Origin: Cordilura impudica
Taxonomy: Eukaryota > Arthropoda > Insecta > Diptera > Scathophagidae
Assembly (NCBI GenBank): GCA_963682025.1
Contig: OY821520.1
Coordinates: 237,160,364-237,224,363, forward strand
Direction of reading: 5' to 3'
Length of the DNA: 64,000 bases
Part shown: positions 43,264 through 55,328 of the stretch, one piece after another
How positions within the stretch are numbered: the first letter of the stretch is position 1
Layout: every line of letters starts with the position of its first letter
Translations under genes and position numbers: made by a program
The notes under the pieces: generated by a model
What the model was told of the DNA's origin: nothing
Database searches by the model: none
The model's input: only the letters and a program-made list of their open reading frames with translations

Positions 43264-45795
43264 TAAACTTTAATATTTAATTTTTAATTCTTAATTTTTA
43301 ATTTTTAATTTTTAATTTTTAATTTTTAATTTTTAATTTTTAATTTTTAATTTTTAATTTTTAATTTTTAATTTTTAATTTTTAATTTTTAATTTTTAAT
43401 TTTTAATTTTTAATTTTTAATTTTTAATTTTTAATTTTTAATTTTTAATTTTTAATTTTTAATTTTTAATTTTTAATTTTTAATTTTTAATTTTTAATTT
43501 TTAATTTTTAATTTTTAATTTTTAATTTTTAATTTTTAATTTTTAATTTTTAATTTTTAATTTTTAATTTTTAATTTTTAATTTTTAATTTTTAATGTTT
43601 AATTTTTAATTTTTAATTTTTAATTTTTAATTTTTAATTTTTAATTTTTAATTTTTAATTTTTAATTTTTAACTTTTAATTTTTAATTTTTAATTTTTAA
43701 TTTTTAATTTTTAATTTATAAATTTTAATTTTAAAATTTTAATTTTTAATTTTTAATTTTTTATTTTTTACTTTTTATTTTTAATTTTTAATTTTTAATT
43801 TTTAATTTTTAATTTTTAATTTATAATTTTTAACTTTTGATTTTTATTTTTTAGTTTTTAATTTTTAATTGTTAATTTTTAATTTTTAATTTGTAATTTT
43901 TAATTTTTAATTTTTAATTTTTAATTTTTAATTTTTAATTTTTAATTTTTAGTTTTTAATTTTTAATTTTTAATTTTTAATTTTTAAATTTTAATTTTTA
44001 ATTTATAATTTATAATTTTTAATTTTTAATTTTTAATTTTTATTTTTTAAGTTTTAATTTTTAATTTTTAATTTTTAATATTTAATTTTTAATTTTTACT
44101 TTTTAATTTTTAATTTTTAATTTTTAATTTTTAATTTTAATTTTTAATTTTTAATTTTTAATTTTTAATTTTTAGTTTTTAACTTTTAATTTTTAAATTT
44201 TAAATTTTTAATTTTTAATTCTTAATTTTTAATTTTTAATTTTTAGGTTTTTAATTTTTAAATTTTAATATTTAATTTTTAATTTTTAATTTTTAATTTT
44301 TAACTTTTAATTTTTAATTTTTAATTTTTAATTTTTAATTTTTAATTTTTAATTTTTAATTTTTAATTTTTAATTTTTAATTTTTAATTTTTAATTTTTA
44401 ATTTTTAATTTTTAATTTTTAATTTTTAATTTTTAATTTTTAATTTTTAATTTTTAATTTTTAATTTTTAATTTTTAATTTTTAATTTTTAATTTTTAAT
44501 TTTTAATTTTTAATTTTTAATTTTTAATTTTTAATTTTTAATTTTTAATTTTTAATTTTTAATTTTTAATTTTTAATTTTTAATTTTTAATTTTTAATTT
44601 TTAATTTTTAATTTTTAATTTTTAATTTTTAATTTTTAATTTTTAATTTTTAATTTTTAATTTTTAATTTTTAATTTTTAATTTTTAATTTTTAACTTTT
44701 GATTTTTATTTTTTAATTTTTAATTTTTAATTTTTAGTTTTTAATTTTTAATTTTTAATTTTTAATTTTTAATTTTTAATTTTTAATTTTTAATTTTTAA
44801 TTTTTAATTTTTAGTTTTTAGTTTTTAATTTTTAATTCTTAATTTTTAATTTTGAATTTTGAATTTTGAATTTTTAATTTTTAGTTTTTAACTTTTAATT
44901 TTTAAATTTTAAATTTTTAATTTTTAATTCTTAATTTTTAATTTTTAATTTTTAATTTTTAATTTTTAATTTTTAATTTTTAATTTTTAATTTTTAGGTT
45001 TTTAATTTTTAACTTTTAATTTTTAATTTTTAATTTTTAATTTTTAATTTTTAATTTTTAATTTTTAATTTTTAATTTTTAATTTTTAATTTTTAATTTT
45101 TAATTTTTAATTTTTAATTTTTAATTTTTAATTTTTAATTTTTAATTTTTAATTTTTAATTTTTAATTTTTAATTTTTAATTTTTAATTTTTAATTTTTA
45201 ATTTTTAATTTTTAATTTTTAATTTTTAATTTTTAATTTTTAATTTTTAATTTTTAATTTTTAATTTTTAATTTTTAATTTTTTATTTTTAATTTTTAAT
45301 TTTTAATTTTTAATTTTTAATTTTTAATTTTTAATTTTTAATTTTTAATTTTTAATTTTTAATTTTTAATTTTTAATTTTTAATTTTTAATTTTTAATTT
45401 TTAATTTTTATTTTTAATTTTTAATTTTTAATTCTTAATTTTTAATTTTTAATTTTTAATTTTTAATTTAAATTTTTAATTTTTAATTTTTAATTTTTAA
45501 TTTTTAATTTTTAATTTTTAGTTTTTAATTTTTAATTTTTAATTTTTAATTTTTAATTCTTAATTTTTAATTTTTAATTTTTAATTTTTAATTTTGAATT
45601 TTGAATTTTGAATCTTGAATTTTGAATTATGAATTTTTAATTTTTAATTTTTAATTTTTAATTTTTAATTATTAATTTTTAATTTTTAATTTTTAATTTT
45701 TAATTTTTATATTTTAATTATTAATTTTTAATTTTTAATTTTTAATTTGTAAGTTTTAATTTTTAATTTTTAATTTTTAAATTTTAATTTTTAAT
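43264..45795. repeat. (AATTTTT)n heptamer array, ~2.5 kb
   Basis: About 360 tandem copies of a 7-bp unit, with long stretches free of any change (for example 44290-44690 and 45010-45280) and clusters of variants (TTTTGAATTTTGAA near 44850 and 45590, GTT and CTT variants). It contains in-frame TAA in all reading phases on this strand, so no ORFs are possible. Confidence 0.95.
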
Positions 45796-46695
45796 TTTTC
45801 TTTATTCATTTTTCATCTTTCATTACTCATTTTTCAATCTTAATTTTTCATGTTCCATTTTTAATTTTCATTTTTCATTTTCCACTTTCCATACTCCATT
45901 TTTCATTTTTTCATATTTCATCTTTCATTTTTTAATTTTCATTATTCACTTCCCACTTTCCATTTTTAGTTTTTCAATTTTCATTTTCCATTTTTAATTT
46001 TTAATTTTTCAATTTCCATTTGCCATTTTTCATTTTCTATTTTTCAATTTTCATTTTCCATTTTTTTCATTTTTAAATTTTCATTTTCCATTTTTCATTT
46101 TTCAATATTCATTTTCCATTTCGATTTTTTCGGTTTTCGTTTTCCATTTTCCATTTTTCATTTTCCGTTTTCCATTTTTCATTGTCCATTTTCCATTTTT
46201 CATTTTCCATTTTTAATTTTTCAATTTTCATTTTCCATATTTCATTTTTATATTTCGTTTTTCTTTTTTAATTTTTAATTCTTAACTATTCATTTTTCAA
46301 TTTTCATTTTTCAATTTTCATTTACAATTTTCCATTTTCCATTTTTCAATTCTCATTTTCCATTTTTCAATTTTCATTTTCCATTTTCCATTTTTCATTT
46401 TCCATTCTCCATTTTTCATTTTTCATTTTCTATTTTATATTTTTCATTTTCCATTTTCCGTTTTTCATTTTCCATTTTTCATTTTCCATTCTTCATTTTT
46501 CATTTTCCATTTTTCATTTTTCAATTTTCTTTTTTCATTTTCCATTTTTAATTTAAAATTTTCTATTCTCCATTTTTCATTTTCTATTTAACATTTTCCA
46601 TTTTCCGTTTTTCATTTTTAATTTTTATTTTTCATTCTCCATTTTCCATTTTCATTTTCCATTGGAAAATTTCCATTTTTCGTTTTCATTTTTTT
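45796..46695. repeat. CATTTTC/CATTTTT repeats grading out of the heptamer array
   Basis: Units such as TTTTTCATTTTCCATTTTTC follow directly from the heptamer array. The same kind of repeat occurs at 62510-63250 and, complemented, at 61745-62460 and 63716-63930. Confidence 0.9.
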
Positions 46696-47548
46696 TTTCA
46701 TATTGGCGATTTTTTATTATAACGTGGAAACGATAAAAAAAATATGTGGCAATACTACTAACATGAGCTATGTTATTGTGTTCTTGGTACTGTTAATATA
46801 TATGGGGGTTTCATGTCAAGTGCACCAACTTTTGAAACCGATGTCTTCGCGATCGGGATGAAATTTGCACCAAGGTTAGTCCTATTGGATATTAGTTTAG
46901 ACACAATTTTTCAACAAGATCGGTCAAGATCTTCTCTCTCAGTTAGAGAGGATCAAAATTTGACATTTTGGCCAAACAAATGTTTTTTCTCATCCATGTA
47001 ACTTATTACCTATTGTTCTTAGAAAATTTTCTCCCAAATAGTTTAGATAGCTATTTCTTCAATATTTCGGAAAAAAATACTTAAAAAAAAAAAAAATTTT
47101 TTTTTGACTTTTTTTTGCTAAATTAATTTTTTGCCTTCTTTTCAAAAAGGACATTTTCTTTTTTTCATAAGAAAGCTTAGGATTTTTCCTTTAAGAGCTT
47201 TTTGGTCGCTTAGTGGGATGGGAGTGGGATATCTATCAATATAAATGTTATGTAACTCAAGACAACGGTTTTTCAATTTTTCACATTTTGAATTTTTTCC
47301 TATTTTTGTGAAAAAACTTACAAATAAAACTTATACTGAGAAACTAGACAAATTAACCTTTCCGAAGGTATATAATATACCTAACTAAAATTTCATACGC
47401 TCGATACTGTAATACCCAGAATATGTTAACCTCAGGAAAAAAAATCATTAATTACATTAGATCCATTTATATCATAACTATTTTTATACTTAATTTATTG
47501 TAGCTGATGAAGTATTTAAGTCTTGTAAATTTTTAAATACCCAGTCTT

Positions 47549-49990
47549 TCATCCAGCTTTTTTGTCGCCTTTATTTACAGAACACTTTTTCAACTTGAGT
47601 CTTCCATCGACAAGCGGAATAAAGATTGTTATCGCAGCATCGAATCTGCTCTTCAGTGTTTTCAATGTTTCCTGATGATCCTCTTTGCTACTAAAAACTA
47701 TTTTAGTTTCTTTACAATAATTTTTTGCCCAATGGAATAAAGCAGTCGCATCTAAGATACGGTCTTGATGAGAGCACTGGAGGCTATACTTCGCTGCATT
47801 TCTTTTAAGGTTTGCTCCAATACTATCACATGCTCCTTTACCATGAGCAGTAGGATGAAAGTACCACTCAGCTGGCATTCCAAAATCTTTTTCATGAGCC
47901 ATCAGATTTGCGAAGCTACTTTCGTTTTTAAAATGTTGACGAGCTCCGTCCGAAACGTAGTATACCTTCTTTACGGTAAATTTAGATTTTAGATATTTTA
48001 GTATTATCTTTTGGTACTCATAAACTGCAACGGTATCATGCTTCAAATTGTCGGATATGATTGCCATACTTTAGTGTTCCAGTTTTTCATCTTTCATGTA
48101 GTAAATAACTACTGAGAATATAGTTGCTTGGTCATTATTGAAGTAGAAAATTGGTATGGCATCCTGAAGAACATATTTATAGTTTTCTGCGAAATCAAAT
48201 GTATCTTCAAATCCTTGAAGAATGACCATTGCTCTTTGACTAAAAAGTCATGGGTTCTCAAGTTTAGCAATCCTGTACACATTTCTTCCACAAAGTCATC
48301 CACATTTAAAATGATTATTTTCAATGTGCATCTGTCAGTCTGAATCCAAGATTCAAATTTCACCTCCTCTATATATTCTCGATCTAAAGAGTTGATTAAA
48401 TTTTCTTTGACGAATGTGGTTTCCGGGCAATTGGTACATTCACCTAAGTGGCAAGAAGTTGTTGCATTAGAACACATTGTCAATTTAAGGCAATCGCGGT
48501 AATCGTGTAAATCTTCTGGCGAATCATCTGTTAAATACTTTAAGTTGATTTCCTTCAACATCAGTTTAACATTTTCATGGTCAAGGCAAATGCATACTGT
48601 GTGAGTTCCGCTGCTTCCTGCCAAAACGATTGAAATGTTGCAAATAACTCTTTCAGGTTACAGAGAACCATTCTCTTCTGCATTTGAACTTTCTTGCCAT
48701 CGATTCGTACAAACATATAGTCTTTCAACCCTGGCATCAAGCGACTCATATCATCTCGCTGATAAAACTGGGTTACTAGAGTTTCAGTTTCGCACTTTAA
48801 ATTTTTTCTCTTCTTTTTGTCTGGGAGTGTGAAAATCCCATGCTCAGCAACCAATTTTTTTTTAGCAATTCTTGCTTCTCGCTGAGATGTTCCAAACTCA
48901 GTCATTATTTTTGCACAACTTCATGTCGATGGAGCAACCGAGAGAAGTTGAATTCTTTCAGCTCTGCTCTGTGACGTTTTGTTTTTCTTTTATTTGTTAA
49001 AAAATTTCTACTGCATCCTTATGGTATTGGTTTTGATACTCATTCTTTGAACTCATACCTTCTACTGAAAAGTTAGAGACACCATCATCATTAATGGTTC
49101 TGTTATCATTCTCAGAATTACTTTTGTCTTCATCTGGAATTTCTTCAACGCAAGGCTCATTACTACTGAAATCCGGTAATTCCTTCAACTTTCCGAGTTC
49201 TTTTCTGCATGATCCACAAATTAGGAACCGTTTTGACAGCGTAGGGAATTTTTTTAATATGCCGGCGGAAATATTTCGCACATCTGATGATCTGTGATTC
49301 CTTTTGTTAAATGGATTAGTGTCCTCTGATGGCAAACAGATATGCTGGATACATATTTGAGGCTTTTTCAATCGCACACAATCTGAGCTGAATATATTGC
49401 TGTTTTGTTAATTTCAAATCCACAAATAATGCTAATGCCTCCTCATTTGTCAACTGTTTTGCATCGTTCGGAGTTGGTATACTTTTAAGAATCCGTTTTG
49501 TTCTCACTGGACTAGCTTTAACAACTTTTTCAATGATATCCACTTTTGTTGTTAATTCGTTCTTTGATCGTTATTGATGTAGGAAAGATTCTTTTATATT
49601 TGTACAACCAATTTCATCGTTAACATCTTTAAGTTTCCGCCTCTTAGATCTATCGCTGCAGTTGTCCAATGATTTGCGTGGTCTTCCAGCCTTATCTTAC
49701 TTTGCTGTTTCTGCAGCGACAGTAAGTTGGCCTTCTAACCAGTTTGCACTTTTTATATAAAAATTTAGTTCTTTGTAGCGTTTTTTTAGTGCTTTGACGA
49801 AATTAGATAATTGCTCTTGTATTTCGGTGTTACACGAATTTAAGTTTAATTTTATTTTAACGTAACTAAGAACATCTTCCTGGTTTTTGTTTCTAAAATA
49901 CTCTTCGGCCAGTTCTTTATAACTGAAGCTCTCCATATTTTTCTGAATATTTTTATTTGCGACTGTTATTGCTGAAATATATTGGAGCAA
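47549..49990 (-). pseudogene. transposase-like multi-domain protein, broken; superfamily not assigned
   Basis: Minus-strand blocks: ELAEEYFRNKNQEDVLSYVK and LKKRYKELNFYIK (49990-49697); RSKRRKLKDVNDEI; IIEKVVKASPVRTKRILKSI and TNEEALALFVDLKLTKQQYI (49543-49316); a Cys pair FLICGSCRKELGKLK and an acidic linker (49377-48997); ARIAKKKLVAEHGIF to KKVQMQKRMVLCNLKELFAT; AGSSGTHTVCICLDHENVKL; CHLGECTNCPET; DTFDFAENYKYVLQDAIPIF in another frame near 48200; AIISDNLKHDTVAVYEY; VYYVSDGARQHFKNESSFAN; and WYFHPTAHGKGACDSIGANL (48067-47549). This type of protein is repeated in insect genomes and the spaced Asp residues (DFAEN, VSDGA) suggest a DDE-type core, but I cannot name the superfamily. Frameshifts near 48060, 48220, 48600 and 49330 disable it. 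Confidence 0.68.
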
Positions 49991-50039
49991 TTGAGTTTGT
50001 ATTCAAATGTCGCTTTCTTATAAGCCTTCTCATAAGCCA

Positions 50040-50260
50040 TTATGTTTCTAGGTAAAATAAAAAGGTAAGAAAATGGTAACAGTGCATTACTACCTAAAAT
50101 AATATATAAAAAACCCACTATAAAAATGAATTACCTGTGTCTACTTGCATTAGTGCATTGCTAGGTAAAATAAAAAGGTATAAAAAAGGTATGATAATAA
50201 AAAAACCCAGGTTACTAATGAATTACATCCTCTGTGTATTGACATTCTTACTTACAAATA
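50040..50260. repeat. ~113-bp tandem duplication
   Basis: CTAGGTAAAATAAAAAGGTA at 50048 recurs at 50161, and following blocks (AAAACCCA, ATGAATTAC) repeat in the same order. Confidence 0.6.
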
Positions 50261-50916
50261 TATTATGGTAATAGAACAAATAATGACTATTATAAACTAT
50301 AAAACACCTAAAGCACAAATTTAACACGCCATTGTAAACGAGTACTTATAGGGCTGTTTAAATTATCGTAATTTGAATTTTTTTTAGAGTAATTTCATTA
50401 AAATGAAAAAAGTGTTCTACCGACGGGTCGTCACGGGCACAAAAGTATATATAGGGTTAAGAGGACACTTTTACCTTTTTCCGGGTGGTATACTTTTCTT
50501 GTACCCTTTTGTTCCCTAGAAGTTCTATTCCACTAAAGTTGAAATTTGAGAAAAATATAGTAGTTTCATAAATATTTCATAACGCCCCTAATATTAAACG
50601 GTAGAGCTGAGACCACTTACATCAACTAAAGACTATAATCCTACCAACATTATATAAAAGACCGCATTACCGATGATAGCTTGCGAGTAGTAACCATTTA
50701 TTTTTAATAAAAAACAAAAAAAAAATCACCTTTTTCTGAAATTAAAAAAACAGTTGAGTTTGACAGCATGCTACGCCCACAATTAGCAATAGTTTAACCT
50801 AATTTGGCTACCTTAATCTGGATATATTAGCTACAAAAAGGCGTTCAAATTCTAAAAATCGGTGAAAAAAAAAATTAGACTTTTGGCCAATGAAATCAAA
50901 ATTTCAGCCACAGTGC

Positions 50917-51399
50917 TACTGTCAAATAATATTTTATTTTCATGCACCAATCTTTGCTAAGTTTTAAACAATTTCTAACATTCATAATAAGATGTTGTAG
51001 TATTTGTATTTATTAGCTGTTGTTTACGAGAAATATATGGAGTGGTAAAAAAAAATGTGGTCAATTCTTCCGGTATATAATATTTTCGTATAAATTGTAC
51101 TAATTATAAAGAAGGTTGTTTGTTTTTATTATCAATTCTGTTGTTTTGTATGCTGAAAGCAAAACTATGATGCTGTAAAAATATTTCTTTGAGAAGAATT
51201 TATGATTGATGATCGATTAAGTTTTAATTTCAATTGTTGGGATAGGTTTTCGAATTGAATAAGACAAAAAACAAATAAATCAAGTTATAAATGTAAATTT
51301 TTATTGTTGAGATAGGTTTGATTAAAAAAAAATAAATTAATTAATGTAAATTCACATTTTGACCGGTCATCTGTCAATTTCTTGCTGTTTATTATTGTG
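50917..51399. other. AT-rich, no gene
   Basis: Nothing that I can support in this stretch. Confidence 0.55.
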
Positions 51400-52007
51400 G
51401 CAACTATTCATTCCACTTTGCACTTGAAAAAAGGTTTCTGAATATGGTTCTCTATTACCGCTGCGCTTTTAGCCTCTTTCAGCTCAAATTTATATATGTT
51501 GTAAGTTGCTGTTTAAAAAATTGAACAGTAGAATGCAAATATCTTATCATCGACCATACTTTGACCTAAGTCCAAGCATTCATGAGAGTAATACATAAGT
51601 TTATACTGCTCATAGGATGAACGCCATTTAAAATGGTTGAAATCGGCGCATGTTCAGACCTAGCCCCCCCATACAAATGAGCCTATGAGATCGACTTAAA
51701 TTGCCATAAGATACAAATTATAACATAGATATATGTCAAATTGGGTTTGTGTATGCTTATTATATCCATTAATCAGTATTCCAAAAAAAGAAACCTTAAT
51801 GCAGAATTCTTAGACATAACCCCCATATGAAGCTGCTTCCCGACCTTCACTTAAAATTATCAAAAACAAAAATATTGTAAAGATTTATCTCAAATTTGGT
51901 TTGTATATGTTTTAGCAAAAAATAAGTGACTTTACCAAATATGGTCAGGGTCGGTCCGTTTTTCGACCTAGCCCCATTATAAATATATAATTCTCCTACT
52001 TGTTTTT
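51400..52007 (+). mobile_element. INE-1/DINE-like non-autonomous repeat
   Basis: Contains GACCTAGCCCCCCCATACAA, GAAATCGGCGCATGTTCAGA and ends TATAATTCTCCTACTTGTTT. This style of anonymous fly repeat shares the CTTGTTTT end with other copies in the window but has no clear hairpin. Its 5' edge is uncertain. Confidence 0.45.
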
Positions 52008-52328
52008 ATTTTGTCTTATCAACATAAAAGGATATCACCAATATCCTCCTTCAACATCCATTAATATTTCCAATAAATTCTTTCGAACCCCATTTATTTT
52101 GAGGACTTAAGGAGGGGGGTTTAGGTTTTAAAAGCGCAAAAAGGCGTATTTTCATATATTTTTTTTTTTTGAAGATATGAATAATGTTGGATTACTTATT
52201 TCATATACACGTTATAGCATAACATTTGAAGAATCTTTGAAAAAAAAATTCAATTAAAAATTCGAATAAAAAGTGACAGCGAATCTCCGGAGACAGTGTT
52301 GTGAACATCATAACTCGTTACCGGATCA

Positions 52329-54062
52329 GGATTGGTTTGCCTACAAGCTGCAGCTTAGGACCTACAAGAAGATTAGAACGGCAAAATGTGATTCTTGGAA
52401 AAAATTCTGTGATAATATAGAGACGTTTCCGAAGCATCCAGGTTGCGAAAGGTTCTGGCTTCTACTCCTCACACATTAGGTTATCTGAAAGATCCATTGG
52501 GGGTGTGGACTACCTCTAGTGGGGAATCACTTAGCCTGCTACTGGATACCCATTTTCCGGGCAACTCCCTTACGTCGCTTCAGGCGTCAGAATACTCAGA
52601 CGCTAGTGCGACGGATATTGCTTCGGAGATAGTCAACATACCAACACTGAACTGGGCGATTAGAAGTTTCAAACCTTACAAATCTCCAGGACCTGACGGT
52701 ATCATTCCAGCGGAATTGCAGCACGTGTCGGACTACATTTCCCCTTGGCTATGTAGTCTTTTCACTCGCTGTATCAACTTAGCTTATATTCCCCTGAAGT
52801 GGAGGGAGACGAAAGTGGTGTTCATTCCAAAAGCTGGAAAACGTTCACACACTGTCCCAAAAGACTTCAGACCAATAAGTCCATCATCTTTCTTATTGAA
52901 GACAATGGAGCGTATGATAGATTCTAACTTACGAAGAGTTATTGATCCTAAACTGCTGTCGGCGTGACAACACGCTTACAGCAAGGGAAGGTCAACCGAA
53001 ACAGCTCTTCACGAGCTTGTGAGTACCATTGAGAAATCGCTCTCGGTAGGACAGCCTTTTTGGATATAGAAGGGGCTTTTAACAATGTCACACCGGACTC
53101 GATATAAACGGCACTATCTAGTCTAGAAGTGAACTCCGTGATCATTTCACTGATTGGAAATCTGCTTGCCAACAGGCGGATAACGTCTAAATTGGGAACG
53201 ACTCTAATATCCCGATTCGTAAATAGGGGAACGCCACAAGGAGGCGTTCTGTCTCCACTTCTATGGAACTTAGCGCTGAACTCAATGCTACTTTCGTTGG
53301 AGAGACAAGGCTGCAACGTGGTCGCCTATGCTGATGACGTTTCCATCCACACTTAGAGACATTCTACAGAGGGCTCTCACTATGCTATCTAGCTGGGCAA
53401 GTAGTTGCGGTCTGGGGGTAAATCCGATCAAAACGGAACTTGTTCTTTTCACGAGGAAGTATAAGATACCTACCTTCTACCCTATTTCTCTTTACGGTGC
53501 TGATATCGCCTTCTCTGATGGAGCCATGTATCTTGGCGTATTCCTGGACAGGAAGCTGAACTTCAGACGGAACTTGGAGGAAAGGGCGAAGAAGGCGACT
53601 ATAGCTTTATACTCCTGCAAAAAGGCCATTGGCCCGAAAATTGCTTACTGGATCTACACAGCGGTGGTTCGCCCAATACTGCTGTACGGGGTCATCGTCT
53701 GGTGGCCTACTCTAGAGAAGGCCTCTAATACCAACCTTCTTGCAAGGGTACGGAGAATGGCTTCCATGTGTATCACTGGTGCCCTTCGTACTACACCTAC
53801 GGATGCCTTGAACATCCCCTTATACCTAATACCGTTGGACATATTAGGAAAGCAGTCGGCGGCGTCATCGGGCATTAGACTAAGAAACACAATACAATGT
53901 AGTGGTCACAATTGTGGCCATGGAGTGATCCTGAATAACAGGAACTTACCATTGAACGTGGATTACACTACTCCGAGGAGTGTATTCGAACGACACTACA
54001 AAACTCTGTACCGACCAGGGAATCCTGGTCAGAGAGGATTCCAGGTAGCAGGCGTTCGATAA
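52329..54062 (+). pseudogene. LOA/I-type LINE reverse transcriptase
   Basis: Blocks in order: YKKIRTAKCDSWKKFCDNIE (52350-52430); WAIRSFKPYKSPGPDGIIPA (about 52650-52710); PLKWRETKVVFIPKAGK and DFRPISPSSFLLKTMERM; HAYSKGRSTETALHELV; FLDIEGAFNNV (motif A near 53060-53090); NRGTPQGGVLSPLLWNLALN (53222-53281); VVAYADDVSIHT (YADD at 53327-53338); LSSWASSCGLGVNPIKTELV; YLGVFLDRKLNFR. Stops and frameshifts near 52475, 52965, 53070, 53105 and 53355 break it. The YADD box itself is intact. The SPGPDG and TPQGGVLSPLLWN forms fit RNase-H-bearing LINE clades. Confidence 0.83.
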
Positions 54063-54811
54063 ATTTCTATACTGACTGATCGAAATTGTGTGGTCAAGTT
54101 GGTTTCGGAGTCTATTCAAAGGAGCTTGGACTAAATCTGGCTCGCAGGTTGCCAGACCACTGCAGTGTTTATCAGGCAGAGGTACTGGCAATAAAGGAAG
54201 TTGCTGACTGGTTGGGTCGGATTATTCTGTCTACAACCGCAGTCAACATCTACTCTAATAGTCAGGCCGCGGTAAAATCCTTGGAATCAATGTTCCTGAA
54301 AACAAGAATCACCCTTAGCTGCCGCACGTTTTTAAATGAGATGGCCAAGCAGTTCGACATCAGACTCATATGGGTCCCACGGCAGAGGAATATACCGGGA
54401 AACTGTAAAGCTGACGAGTTGGCAAGACAGGGCACTACATTACGGGTTCCAGCGGACTTGGAATGTGTTGGTATACCCCTGGTATCTTGCAAGCTGGAAC
54501 TTCGGCTTCACACCGCCGGCATAACCGACAACAGATGGGCTAATGGATCAACGTGCAGGATCACGAGACAGATCTGGCCGGCTCTAAATCATAAGCGCAC
54601 TAGCGCGCTACTATCGCTCCCCCGTGGGGAGATTTCAACAGTAGTTGCTGTTATCACTGGGCACTGCCTCATAGGGAGACACTCTGAACGCCTCGGGGTC
54701 TCGTCAAATGACTTCTGTCGTAGCTGCATGGATGTGCATGTGCTATTGCCCGGCGCTCTCCAGAACAAGACTTCGAACATTGGGATCGCCGTTTCTTCAC
54801 GATCTCTCTGA
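54060..54811 (+). pseudogene. LINE RNase H domain and C-terminus
   Basis: The RNase H domain starts at YTD-stop-SKLCGQVGFGV (the usual TDGS has a stop in place of Gly near 54080), then VYQAEVLAIKEVADWLGR (catalytic Glu), VNIYSNSQAAVKSLES (usual Asp of SDSQAA is Asn) and IWVPRQRNIPGNCKADELAR (last Asp present). The domain would remove RNA from the RNA-DNA hybrid during insertion. Two of the catalytic positions are damaged. The remaining C-terminus, ending in a FCRSCMD Cys pair, becomes frame-shifted near 54745. Confidence 0.8.
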
Positions 54812-54965
54812 TCTCTCAAGTGTGGACCTTTCACATAACAGGGGTTTCATCAGGAGCTCAAACTGGTTTTACGGTGGGGACTGAGGGGAACACCTATTCG
54901 TCCCGTGGTATCACAATGGACCCCAGAGTCTAAGTGTGCTTTTCCTTCGGTTTAGCAGCCACTCT

Positions 54966-54982
54966 CAACCTAACCTAACCTA
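54966..54982 (+). repeat. CCTAA repeats at LINE 3' end
   Basis: AACCTAACCTAACCTA closes the element just before the second TACCGGATCA. It resembles a short simple-repeat tail used by some LINEs in place of poly-A. Confidence 0.6.
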
Positions 54983-55328
54983 CCGGATCATGTGAAATAA
55001 AAGAATCGAAATGCGTTTAAAAGGTAACGTGTTTCCCGAGGTAATCGCGAAGAGTTTCTTAAATTTTTTATTTATTTTTTTTTTTTTTTTGGCAGCATTT
55101 TGAATTGAAAAACGATTTTTGCTATAAAATTTCGGTTAATTTGTTGTTAAAAAGAGGGTGGGGGGGAATGGAAAATAAAAAAACTCTTCGTGGTTACCTG
55201 GTGATTTATATTTAGAAATAGTGTAAAAAATTTCAAAAGCATCGGACAAGTAGATTTTGAGTTATGATGTTCATGAACGTCAAACATTTATTTGCGAGAA
55301 AATCGATTTTTAAAAACTGATTTATATA

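Larger units (their letters stand above)
46800..50916 (-). mobile_element. large DNA transposon with N-terminus shared with Transib copy; core unassigned
   Basis: A minus-strand transposase-like gene (47549-49990) lies between a left segment (GATCAAAATTTGACATTTTG and GGCCAAAC at 46950-46977) and a right end at 50915 that, read inward, is CACTGTGGCTGAAATTTTGA then TTTCATTGGCCAAAAG. The two segments are alike (AAATTTTGA, ATTTTGGCCAAA), so they may be the inverted ends, but the outer left boundary is uncertain and no clear target duplication was found. Confidence 0.6.
52329..54980 (+). mobile_element. LOA/I-type LINE, 5'-truncated, with RNase H
   Basis: Flanked by identical 10-bp TACCGGATCA copies (52319-52328 and 54981-54990), the likely target duplication. 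It carries RT, a C-terminal RNase H region and ends in CCTAACCTAACC-type repeats. GC content is far above the surroundings, so it is a fairly recent arrival or from a GC-richer family. Confidence 0.75.
52190..55328. mobile_element. foldback element interrupted by a LINE
   Basis: GTGAACATCATAACTCG (52301-52317) and a downstream block GAGGTAATCGCGAAGAGTTT (55038-55057) are matched inverted by the stretch read back from 55275: GAACATCATAACTC, then TCCGATGCTTTTGAAATTTT, then CAGGTAACCACGAAGAG. With the LINE removed the left arm becomes collinear with the right arm. The outer ends are unclear; the mariner-type copy begins at 55329. Confidence 0.55.
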
